Shown: one piece after another, positions 54,314-61,266 of the stretch
Layout: every line of letters starts with the position of its first letter
Numbering within the stretch: the first letter of the stretch is position 1
Assembly: GCF_000518265.1 (NCBI RefSeq)
Contig: NZ_JADG01000007.1
Coordinates: 248,001 to 312,000, forward strand
Length of the DNA: 64,000 nt
Source of the DNA: Actinomadura oligospora ATCC 43269
GTDB lineage: Bacteria; Actinomycetota; Actinomycetes; Streptosporangiales; Streptosporangiaceae
Direction of reading: 5' to 3'
The notes under the pieces: generated by a model
The model's input: the letters and a program-made list of their open reading frames with translations, nothing else
Told to the model about the DNA's origin: nothing
Databases searched by the model: none
Position numbers and translations under genes: made by a program

Positions 54314-54952
54314 TCAGACGACGCCGTAGAGGCGGTCGCCGGCGTCGCCGAGGCCGGGGATGATGAAGCCGTGCTCGTTGAGGTGGTCGTCGATCGCGGC
54401 GGTGACCACGCGGATCGGGGCGTCGATGCTGCCGACGGCCTCCTCGAGGTGCTTCAGGCCCTCCGGGGCGGCGAGCAGGCACAGGGCGGTGACGTCGCGG
54501 GCGCCGCGGTCGAGCAGGAGCTTGATGGCGGCGGCGAGGGTGCCGCCGGTGGCCAGCATCGGGTCGAGGACGTAGCACTGGCGGCCGGACAGGTCGTCCG
54601 GAAGCCGGGTGGCGTAGGTCTGCGCCTGGAGCGAGCCCTCGTCCCGGATCATGCCGAGGAAGCCGACCTCGGCGGTGGGCAGCAGGCGGGTCATGCCGTC
54701 GAGCATGCCGAGACCGGCCCGCAGGATCGGCACGACCAGCGGCTTCGGGCTGGCGAGCTGGACGCCGTGGGCCTCGGCCACCGGGGTCTGGACGGTGACG
54801 TCGGTCACCCGCACGTCCCGGGTCGCCTCGTAGGCGAGAAGGGTCACCAGCTCGTCCGCCAGACGGCGGAAGGTGGGCGAGTCGGTGCGCACGTCCCGCA
54901 GCGTGGTCAGCTTGTGGGCGACGAGCGGGTGGTCGACGGCAAGGGTCTGCAT
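54314..54952 (-). CDS. upp: uracil phosphoribosyltransferase
   Basis: Salvage enzyme converting uracil and PRPP to UMP; 212 residues, full length. The PRPP-binding loop is [18 protein letters not shown], and the uracil-binding C-terminus is [30 protein letters not shown] is also diagnostic. No ribosome site is seen; TACCGT ends six bases before the ATG, a perfect leaderless arrangement. The opposite strand has an open frame starting 23 bases away. Confidence 0.96.
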   Translation of the reverse strand: MQTLAVDHPLVAHKLTTLRDVRTDSPTFRRLADELVTLLAYEATRDVRVTDVTVQTPVAEAHGVQLASPKPLVVPILRAGLGMLDGMTRLLPTAEVGFLGMIRDEGSLQAQTYATRLPDDLSGRQCYVLDPMLATGGTLAAAIKLLLDRGARDVTALCLLAAPEGLKHLEEAVGSIDAPIRVVTAAIDDHLNEHGFIIPGLGDAGDRLYGVV

Positions 54953-54975
54953 GTGTTCACGGTAGCCGACCCCGG

Positions 54976-55932
54976 ATGGCTGATCAGATCGCGCCCGGCC
55001 TGCGGATAGGACGCCGAACCGCTGGGCACCATGGCGATATGGACAGCGATCGTGAAGTCCGCCCGAGAGGCGGCTCCCGGCCCGTCCGGGAGCCCGCCCC
55101 TGACCCGCCCTGCGGGAAGGAGAGCCCGCGGGTGCGTGTCGGAGCGGCCACCTGGAACGTGGACGACCCGGCCGTCGCGGAGAGTCCGGGGACACCTGTC
55201 GAAGCGCATCGAGGCCCGGCGCGCGCCGGGTCGGACCGTCCGGCACGCGAGCAGGCGACCGGGCCCACGCAGCCTCCGGAGCAGGAGGCCCAGAGCACGC
55301 GACCTCCGGAGCGGGAAGCCAGGAGTACGCGGCTATCCGAACAGAAGGCCAGGAGCGCGCGGCCATCCGAGTCGGAAGTCGGGAGTACGCGGCCGTCCGA
55401 GCAGGAGGCCAAAAGCGCGCGGCCATCCGAGTCGGAGGTCGGGAGCGCGCGACCGTCCGAGCAGGAGGTCGGGAGCGCGCGACCGTCCGAGCAGGAGGTC
55501 GGGAGCGCGGGACCGGCCAGACAGGAGATCGGGGGCACGCGGCCAGCCGAGCGGAAGGCTGGGAGTGTGCGGCGGTCCGAGGAGGGGGCTGGGGAGGGCC
55601 TGCCCTCTGAGCAGGGGGCTGGGGGCGCTCGGGGCCTGGGGGCTGGCCGGAACGCTCGGAGTGCGGGGGCGGCGAACGTGCCGGTGCAGCATTCGCCGCG
55701 GGCTGAGACCGAGATGGCTCGGAGGTCTCAGGAAGGAGCGAGCGGGCGTTCGGATGCCGAGGTCGGTGACCTTGCCGGGAGCCATGGGGGGAACTCCTGG
55801 TCGGAGGGGGTTTCTGTGGTCGGCGAGGCGGATCCCCGGCCCGGGGGCGAGCCCGGCGGCCGGGGTGCCTCAGCGGCCCGGCGTGAGTCATGGCACACAG
55901 GTGCAGTGTCCGGAATGGGTGATCCTGGGGTC
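54976..55932 (+). other. open in-frame stretch with decapeptide repeats, possible N-terminal extension
   Basis: This stretch is open in the same frame as the basic protein at 55933-56331, from an ATG at 54976 (or 55039). It includes twelve decapeptide repeats with consensus [10 protein letters not shown]. The 30-base period keeps phase and G/C is common at third positions, which favours translation. Against this, no ribosome site is obvious and the other frames are also long. It may be an N-terminal extension or non-coding repeat DNA. Confidence 0.4.
55261..55620 (+). repeat. twelve 30-bp tandem repeats
   Basis: Twelve consecutive 30-base units with no insertion or deletion. Core units read GACCGTCCGAGCAGGAGGTC plus GGGAGCGCGC; the outer units have diverged by substitutions. 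Two central units are identical. The uncut 30-base phase translates as a decapeptide repeat. There are no spacers between units, so this is not a CRISPR array. Confidence 0.92.
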
Positions 55933-56331
55933 ATGGCCAGGAAAGTCGCCCATCTGGATCTGGAACTCGGCGCCGAGCGCAGGAGACGTTCGGAGACCAA
56001 GCGCGTCGTCTGGCGAAACGGGGCGCGCTCGGCTTCGGCGGCCGACGATGACGCGGACGAGGACGACCTCGACGCGGCCTCCTCGTCCCCCCGTCCGGAC
56101 GGCGGGGAGAACGGGGACGACGCGTCGCGGCCGACGGCCGCGGGCGCCCAGGAGGCGGGGGTGCTGCATCTCACCCCGGAGGAGTCGCAGGAGCGGCTGC
56201 GTCGGCGCGCGCGGTTCCTGCGGGAGCTCGCCGAGGCCCGTGAGCTGCGCGAACGGGTCACCCCTCATCGGGCGCGGCGCAAGCAGATCCACGCCGCGCT
56301 CCGCCGCCGCACGTTCCGCTTCTTCGGCTGA
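55933..56331 (+). CDS. basic hypothetical protein near tadA
   Basis: A 132-residue, strongly charged protein: MARKVAHLDLELGAERRRRS, a central Asp/Ala/Ser-rich acidic stretch, then a long Arg-rich helix (EESQERLRRRARFLRELAEA) and a basic tail. I do not recognise a family; it could bind RNA or nucleic acid. The ATG at 55933 is where protein-like sequence begins, but the frame is open much further upstream. Neighbours are upp and the tadA group. Confidence 0.6.
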   Translation: MARKVAHLDLELGAERRRRSETKRVVWRNGARSASAADDDADEDDLDAASSSPRPDGGENGDDASRPTAAGAQEAGVLHLTPEESQERLRRRARFLRELAEARELRERVTPHRARRKQIHAALRRRTFRFFG

Positions 56332-56606
56332 CCCCTGCCGCGCGCTGCGCCGTATCACCTGATCAAACCGGTGGAATTCGAGGCTCGGCGGGGTCCCGGC
56401 GTCCCCGCCGGGCGCTCGAACCTCCACGGAGTAGGGGCCGGGTGGCCATCCGAGACATCCGGCGGGGCCGGATCGAGTAGATTCGGACGGCGCGGTGTCC
56501 GGCCGGACGCCGTGGCACCCCGCCCGGCACGGCGGCGGGGTTCGCGAGGGGCCGGGGCGCGTCCGTGCTCCAGCCCTCGCAGGACACGCGCGCCGGTGGG
56601 GTGGAC
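56332..56606. other. intergenic, no gene seen
   Basis: A short non-coding region with GC-rich dyads. It presumably holds the promoter for the tadA-associated genes. Confidence 0.45.
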
Positions 56607-57092
56607 ATGACGGATGTGGACGCGGCGGATTTCGCCGTCGTGGTGTACCGCGAGGACGCGCGCTGGGAGGCCGAGATCCTCCCGGTGGCGTTGACCGAGG
56701 ACCTGGACGGGCTGATCCACGCCCTCCGCCAGCAGCCGAGTCTCGGCGGCACCATCGGACTGGTCTCGGTCGGCGACGACTTCTTCGTGGCGATCCGGCT
56801 GCTCGGCGACGACGACATGGTCTTCCTGTCCGACGTCACGGCCTCGGTGGACTGGCCGCTCGCCCAGCAGGTCCTGGAGTACCTCGACATCCCCGTCCCC
56901 GAGGACGAGGAGCTGGACCAGGTCCTCCCCGTCGGCGACATGTCGATCTTCTCCGACCTGGGCCTGGACGAGATGGAGCTCGGCGCGATCTCCGGCGACC
57001 TCGAGCTGTACCCGGACGAGATGCTGCTGAGCATCGCCGGTCGCCTCGGTTTCGCCGCCGCCTTCGAACGCGCCCTCGACGCCGTCGCCTGA
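56607..57092 (+). CDS. tRNA adenosine deaminase-associated protein (first copy)
   Basis: A 161-residue, strongly acidic protein (ADFAVVVYREDARWEAEILP, then PDEMLLSIAGRLGFAAAFER). The family regularly precedes tadA in actinomycetes and carries this provisional name; no activity is known. GGTGGGGTGG stands before the ATG. A second, diverged copy follows, then tadA, all on one strand with gaps of 90 and 57 bases. Confidence 0.82.
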   Translation: MTDVDAADFAVVVYREDARWEAEILPVALTEDLDGLIHALRQQPSLGGTIGLVSVGDDFFVAIRLLGDDDMVFLSDVTASVDWPLAQQVLEYLDIPVPEDEELDQVLPVGDMSIFSDLGLDEMELGAISGDLELYPDEMLLSIAGRLGFAAAFERALDAVA

Positions 57093-57182
57093 CGCCTCCC
57101 GCCGCCCGATCCGTCCGGGTCCGTTCCGCTGCGGACGGCCCGGGGGTGTGACCGGTCGAAGGTCGTGGTCCACAATGAACAG

Positions 57183-57620
57183 GTGTCGCATTTCGCCGCC
57201 GTGTTCGCCAGGACGCCCCAGGGCTGGCTGGGGACCGAGGCCGCCCTCGCCGAGGCCGAGAGCGTCGACGACATCGCCGACCAGCTGCGCGAGGCCGCCG
57301 TCGAGTCCTACGGGGACGCCGTCGTGCTGCTGGCCGAGCAGGAGGACGACTGGTTCGCGATCGTCCGGCTGGACGGCGACGACGAGCCGCGCGCGTACGT
57401 GTCGGCCGTCCGCGACGACCGGCTCGCGGCCCTGTTCCAGCCCCTCGTTGGCGAGGCCCCGGACGGCGATCCGTCCGGCGACGCGTCCCTGCTCACCGAT
57501 CTCGGCGTGAACTCCGAGCAACTCGCCGAGCTGGGCGAACGCGTCCTGCCCGGGGACGCGCTGCTGACGATCGCCGAGCGCGTGGGTTTCGGCGAGGAGT
57601 TCGACCGGCTCCGTGACTGA
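57183..57620 (+). CDS. tRNA adenosine deaminase-associated protein (second copy)
   Basis: A 145-residue acidic paralogue of the preceding protein, sharing the layout: an N-terminal beta strand VSHFAAVFARTPQGW, a central acidic DDWFAIVRLDGDDEP and a C-terminal PGDALLTIAERVGFGEEFDR. The GTG at 57183 is chosen because CACAAT ends six bases upstream (leaderless pattern); a GTG at 57165 is in frame. It lies between its paralogue and tadA. Confidence 0.8.
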   Translation: MSHFAAVFARTPQGWLGTEAALAEAESVDDIADQLREAAVESYGDAVVLLAEQEDDWFAIVRLDGDDEPRAYVSAVRDDRLAALFQPLVGEAPDGDPSGDASLLTDLGVNSEQLAELGERVLPGDALLTIAERVGFGEEFDRLRD

Positions 57621-57677
57621 CGACGCCCGCGAACGCCGTGCCGTGCGGCGCACGGCGTGAACAGGAGTTGAGGGGAC

Positions 57678-58169
57678 GTGGAGTTCGGCATCCCGGCGAC
57701 GGACGAGGCCGCGCGCGAGTACGAACCGAGCATGCGCCTCGCGCTGGACGAGGCGCGCCTCGCTGCGCGGGCCGGAGACGTGCCGGTGGGGGCGGTGGTC
57801 CTCGGCCCGGACGGGGACGTCCTCGGACGGGGCCACAACGACCGTGAGCGGACCTGCGATCCGACCGGGCACGCCGAGATCGTCGCGATGCGGGAGGCCG
57901 CGTCCGCGCTCGGCTCGTGGCGGCTCTCGGGCTGCACGCTGGTGGTGACCTTGGAGCCGTGCACCATGTGCGCGGGCGCGGCCGTCCAGGCCCGTCTCGA
58001 CCGCGTCGTGTACGGCGCGATCGACGAGAAGGCCGGTGCGGTGGGCTCGCTGTGGGACGTCGTCCGCGACCGCCGCCTCAACCACCGTCCCGAGGTGATC
58101 GTCGGCGTCCTGGCCGAGGAGTGCGCCGCCCCCCTAATCGAGTTCTTCGCATCCCGCAGAGTCCGGTAG
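57678..58169 (+). CDS. tadA: tRNA-specific adenosine deaminase TadA
   Basis: Converts A34 to inosine in tRNA-Arg(ACG). The 163 residues contain the zinc deaminase motifs GHAEIVAM (His ligand and catalytic Glu) and LEPCTMCAGA (two Cys ligands), plus the TadA-specific substrate loop GHNDRERTCDPTGHAE. The GTG start follows GAGGGG with good spacing. tRNA-Ser(CGA) begins ten bases after the stop. Confidence 0.95.
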   Translation: MEFGIPATDEAAREYEPSMRLALDEARLAARAGDVPVGAVVLGPDGDVLGRGHNDRERTCDPTGHAEIVAMREAASALGSWRLSGCTLVVTLEPCTMCAGAAVQARLDRVVYGAIDEKAGAVGSLWDVVRDRRLNHRPEVIVGVLAEECAAPLIEFFASRRVR

Positions 58170-58179
58170 GCTCTTCCGC

Positions 58180-58267
58180 GGTGGCGTCGCCTAGTGGACG
58201 AGGGCGCACGCCTCGAAAGCGTGTGAAGTGCAAGCTTCCGTGGGTTCGAATCCCACCGCCACCGCCA
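58180..58267 (+). tRNA. tRNA-Ser (anticodon CGA)
   Basis: An 88-base class II tRNA. The acceptor arms GGTGGCG and CGCCACC pair perfectly, followed by discriminator G and an encoded CCA. The anticodon loop is CTCGAAA with CGA, a long variable arm (GTGAAGTGCAAGCTTCCGT) is present, and the T loop is GGTTCGAATCC. It is the likely integration target of the element that follows. Confidence 0.97.
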
Positions 58268-58290
58268 TCTAGATGGCCTATGACCTGGCC

Positions 58291-58332
58291 AAACGCCGAG
58301 GGCGGCACCTACGGGTGCCGCCCTCGGCGTTT
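58291..58332 (+). terminator. terminator of tRNA-Ser(CGA)
   Basis: AAACGCCGAGGGCGGCACC and its exact complement form a 19-bp stem around TACG, followed by further Ts. The core GAGGGCGGCACC is shared with the hairpin after tRNA-Ser(GGA). Confidence 0.9.
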
Positions 58333-58673
58333 TCCTAGTCTCAGTTTCAGTCTCAGTTGCCTTCCGCGCTCCCGCTCGCCCGGCCGGGCCCGCGACGGCA
58401 TGGACACCCAGACCTCAGTGACGCCGCGCTCCGGCGCAGCACGGAGCACCACCGCGCGCCGACGGCAGTGGGCAAACCCCAGAGATGGTGTGCCTCGGTC
58501 GAACTGGTGAAGGTCCAGGTCCGCGTCGCCACAGTTCTCGCACTCTTTCCAGACACTGGCATAACGTAATCAATCTGCTACTCATAGTTAAAATGCGTGG
58601 GGTCCCGTTCCGGTCGCAGCTTCTGCAACTGAGCGCGGCCAGGCACCACCCCCACATGTGAGGAGAGCAGCAG
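58333..58673. other. non-coding region with AT-rich pocket
   Basis: No gene. Short repeats GTCTCAGTTTCAGTCTCAG stand at 58338-58358. An AT-rich block near 58555-58592 (ATAACGTAATCAATCTGC, then TAGTTAAAAT) is unlike the surroundings and is the likely promoter of the next gene. Confidence 0.45.
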
Positions 58674-59183
58674 ATGTCCAACGGGTTCCCCGACGGGGAG
58701 TTCTGCATCGTTAACGAGGACACCGGCCTGTATCTGGCTTCGTTGCCCGGCGACCGGGTCACTGGTTCGCAGCAGGAGACCGACTGGCTGGAGGGTGCTA
58801 AGGAGACGGTGCACTACAGCCACACCGGCAAGCAGGTGCTGGGCCTGGCCACCGAGCCCTCGGGCAAGAACTACGAGCGCTGGTACTTCGACGACCGCAA
58901 GAACTCCCGTGGCCTGGAGTTCTACCACCTGGTCAACTGCGCCAAGGACATCCGCACCGCCTACGCCCTGGCCGCCGAGCTGAACATCCACGGCCGCTAC
59001 GACGAGGTCACGGTGAAGGGGCACGGACAGCAGGGCCAGACCCAGTGGCGGGCCGAGGACGGCTACTTCTTCCCCGGCGACCCCACCAAGGCCGTCACGC
59101 TGCGGGAGGAGCAGCCCGGCCGCTACCGGGTAGTGGTGGCCGACCGCGGCGGCGAACCCCGGCAGAAGTGGCGCTTCGTCTAA
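58674..59183 (+). CDS. beta-trefoil (ricin-type) lectin-like protein
   Basis: A 169-residue soluble protein without signal peptide. It reads as three beta-rich repeats, with Q/E-x-W endings at YERWYFD, QTQWRAEDGYF and PRQKWRFV, the mark of ricin-type beta-trefoils. FCIVNEDTGLYLAS at the N-terminus fits the first strand pair. GAGGAG precedes the ATG by eight bases. As cargo at the edge of the element it may act in binding glycans or proteins; nothing more can be said. It could instead be chromosomal. Confidence 0.65.
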   Translation: MSNGFPDGEFCIVNEDTGLYLASLPGDRVTGSQQETDWLEGAKETVHYSHTGKQVLGLATEPSGKNYERWYFDDRKNSRGLEFYHLVNCAKDIRTAYALAAELNIHGRYDEVTVKGHGQQGQTQWRAEDGYFFPGDPTKAVTLREEQPGRYRVVVADRGGEPRQKWRFV

Positions 59184-59275
59184 CCCCGTTCTCAATCTCG
59201 GCGCGCAGGCACACCGACCTGCGCGCCGAGAGGCGCACCCGCCCCCGGTCGCGCCAGCGCCCTCCGCGCCGACGG

Positions 59276-59527
59276 CTAGCGGGAAAGACTGACTACGTAG
59301 CCGTTGTAAACACCGCCGACGCACAGGCCCGTGACCGGTCCTGTGGGCTGCACGATGCCGCCTCCGCCCAGACACATCGCCGCCGTGATGTGCTGCCGAG
59401 CGAGACTGGTGTCGGCGGGGGCGGCGAGCGCGGTTCCCGCCCCGGCCAGCACGGCGACACCGGCGAACAGGGCGGCGCTGGCCGCCCGCCAGGCCATGGC
59501 CCTGATCGCGGTCGTGGTCACTGTCAT
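59276..59527 (-). CDS. small secreted two-cysteine peptide
   Basis: An 83-residue precursor. Residues 1-35 form a clear signal peptide (AASAALFAGVAVLAGAGTAL, then AA). The predicted mature part is about 48 residues, glycine-rich, with two cysteines (ITAAMCLGGGG and VTGLCVGGVYNG) that could form one disulfide. GAGGGGG stands seven bases before the ATG at 59527. I do not recognise the family; size and composition recall hydrophobic surface peptides, but chaplin motifs are missing. Confidence 0.65.
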   Translation of the reverse strand: MTVTTTAIRAMAWRAASAALFAGVAVLAGAGTALAAPADTSLARQHITAAMCLGGGGIVQPTGPVTGLCVGGVYNGYVVSLSR

Positions 59528-59601
59528 GGCCGAGCCCCCTCGGGATCCAGGTCGGAAGGGAATCCGATCCACCCCAACCATTACCCAGTGCAGTTGCGTT
59601 G

Positions 59602-60849
59602 CTACCCATCGTCGGTTGAGTCATCGCGGTCCTCCGCAGGCTCCCAGAGCAGACCCGCGACGCGCGATGCGACGTCGTTCCGGATGGCGTCGCTCATGTG
59701 CTGGTAGCGCTTGGCCATGGACGCGCTCGACCATCCCATGATGGCCATCGCCGTAGGCGTCGGGACACCGAGGATGAGCAGGACCGTCGCAGCGGTGTGG
59801 CGGGCGTCGTGGAGCCGGGCCTCGCGGAGTTCGGCTTTCACGAGCAAGTCTTTCCACTCGTGATAGTCGGTGAAGGGGTTGAGCGGTTCCCCGTCCGGCC
59901 TCGCGAAGACGTACCCCTTGTCCTTCCAGAGTTGGCGTGCCTCGGCACACTCCGCCTCTTGCTTGGACTTGTGGCGCTTGAGGAGTTCCAGGAGCGGAGC
60001 AGGCAGGCCGATCATGCGCCGTCCAGCCTTCGATTTGGTGCGGCCGGTCTCCGCCCGGAGTTCCTGACGCTTGGGGCAGTAGCCTGCCTTGAGCCGACCG
60101 CAGGAGCCGTTCTCGCACCCATGGGCGTACTTGGGGCGGAGACGGCCTCGCCTGATCCGGATCATGCCCGTGTTGAGGTCCACGTCCTCCCATTTGAGGC
60201 CGAGGGCCTCGCCCTGACGGAGCCCGAGGGCGAGCGCGAACACCCAGCGGGCACCGTTGCGCGGCTGTTCCTCGGCGACTTTGAGAAGCTTCTTGATCTC
60301 GCCGATCTCGTACGGCTCCGGCTCCTCCTCGTCCAGCTTCGGGGCCGTGGCGAGAAGCACGGGGTTCGTGCTGAGGTGCCCGCGCTTGACGGCCACGTTG
60401 AGGGCGTTCCGGATGGTGCGGTGGACGTGGTGAGCAGTCCCGGCGGAGAGTCCCTGCCCCTCCTGCATCTTGGCGTACAGCTTCTCGCAGTGCTCCGGCG
60501 CGAGCTTGTCCAGGCGGTGAGCGCCGAGGCCGGGGATGAGGTGCTTCTCGACGTCCACGCGGTATCCGGAGTGGGCGTTCTCCGAGATCCTCGGCGGGAC
60601 GGCGATCGTGTCGATCCAGTGCGTGAGCCACTTCTCGACGGTCCAGCGCTCCCCCGCCTTGGGCACCCGCCCCTTGTCGCGAAGCTCCTCCAGGTCCTTG
60701 ACCTTCTTCGTGACCTTGGCCTTGGTCTTGGCCATGACGTGACGGCGGTCGGCCTGGCCGTTGTCCTTGACCCCGACTGTCACACGACCGTGCCAGTACC
60801 CGTCCTTCCCGAGGTAGATGCTGGACCTTCCGTTGGCGCTGCGGCCCAT
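59602..60849 (-). CDS. int: tyrosine site-specific integrase
   Basis: A 415-residue tyrosine recombinase. The catalytic residues are Arg211 in ALGLRQGEAL, His347 and Arg350 in RLHDARHTAA, and Tyr382 in MAKRYQHMSD. The N-terminal arm-binding domain (SIYLGKDGYWHGRVTVGVKD) is of the AP2-like kind. A cysteine-rich insert (CENGSCGRLKAGYCPKR) sits in the catalytic domain, as in related actinomycete integrases. Excisionase lies 16 bases upstream on the same strand. The stop is about 1.3 kb from tRNA-Ser, its presumed target. Confidence 0.93.
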   Translation of the reverse strand: MGRSANGRSSIYLGKDGYWHGRVTVGVKDNGQADRRHVMAKTKAKVTKKVKDLEELRDKGRVPKAGERWTVEKWLTHWIDTIAVPPRISENAHSGYRVDVEKHLIPGLGAHRLDKLAPEHCEKLYAKMQEGQGLSAGTAHHVHRTIRNALNVAVKRGHLSTNPVLLATAPKLDEEEPEPYEIGEIKKLLKVAEEQPRNGARWVFALALGLRQGEALGLKWEDVDLNTGMIRIRRGRLRPKYAHGCENGSCGRLKAGYCPKRQELRAETGRTKSKAGRRMIGLPAPLLELLKRHKSKQEAECAEARQLWKDKGYVFARPDGEPLNPFTDYHEWKDLLVKAELREARLHDARHTAATVLLILGVPTPTAMAIMGWSSASMAKRYQHMSDAIRNDVASRVAGLLWEPAEDRDDSTDDG

Positions 60850-60865
60850 GGCGAACCTTCCTTGA

Positions 60866-61072
60866 TCAGCGAGACTGGACGGCGGCCAGGAGGCCGGAGA
60901 CGTAGGCGGCGAGGCACTCGGCCGGGATGCGGCGCAAGCGTCCGATGGTGACGCTCGGGACCTCGCCGGAGGTGATGAGGGCGTACATCTGGGTTCGGCC
61001 GATCCGGAGGCGGCGGGCGGCCTCCTCGACCGTGAGAAGAAGGTCGGCGTCAGCGGTGGTCATGGTCGTCAC
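60866..61072 (-). CDS. xis: excisionase / helix-turn-helix DNA-binding protein
   Basis: A 68-residue MerR/excisionase-type winged helix: LLTVEEAARRLRIGRTQMYA, then LITSGEVPSVTIGRLRRIPA. It should direct int towards excision. The GTG at 61072 is chosen because GGAGGG stands five bases upstream; an ATG at 61063 is also in frame. It is tightly linked to int, as in pSAM2-type elements. Confidence 0.88.
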   Translation of the reverse strand: MTTMTTADADLLLTVEEAARRLRIGRTQMYALITSGEVPSVTIGRLRRIPAECLAAYVSGLLAAVQSR

Positions 61073-61160
61073 TGGGACCCTCCAGAGGTGAGCGGCGGCG
61101 GGTTCCGGTGCCTTACGGCGCGGCACCGTGGCGGACGTCGGCGGTCAGCGCGGCGGGGGT

Positions 61161-61238
61161 CTACAACGGCGCAACGGCACAACAAAATTCACAACAATCG
61201 ATTTCTGTGTATTTTGTTGTGCCGTTGCGGCGTTGTAG
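61161..61238. repeat. 28-bp inverted repeat in AT-rich pocket
   Basis: The arms at 61161-61188 and 61211-61238 are complementary at 27 of 28 positions around a 22-base loop. The repeat is AT-rich around TTTTGTTGT, and CAACGG, CACAAC and CAACAA motifs recur. It lies between the replication gene and xis. It could be an origin, a regulator site or a strong terminator. Confidence 0.9.
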
Positions 61239-61266
61239 GACCCGGCGAGGGGTGTCCGGGGCGCGG

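Noticed and set aside
55261..55620. Regular 30-base repeats suggesting a CRISPR array
   Set aside because: Units are contiguous with no spacers and no cas genes are nearby; it is a simple tandem repeat.
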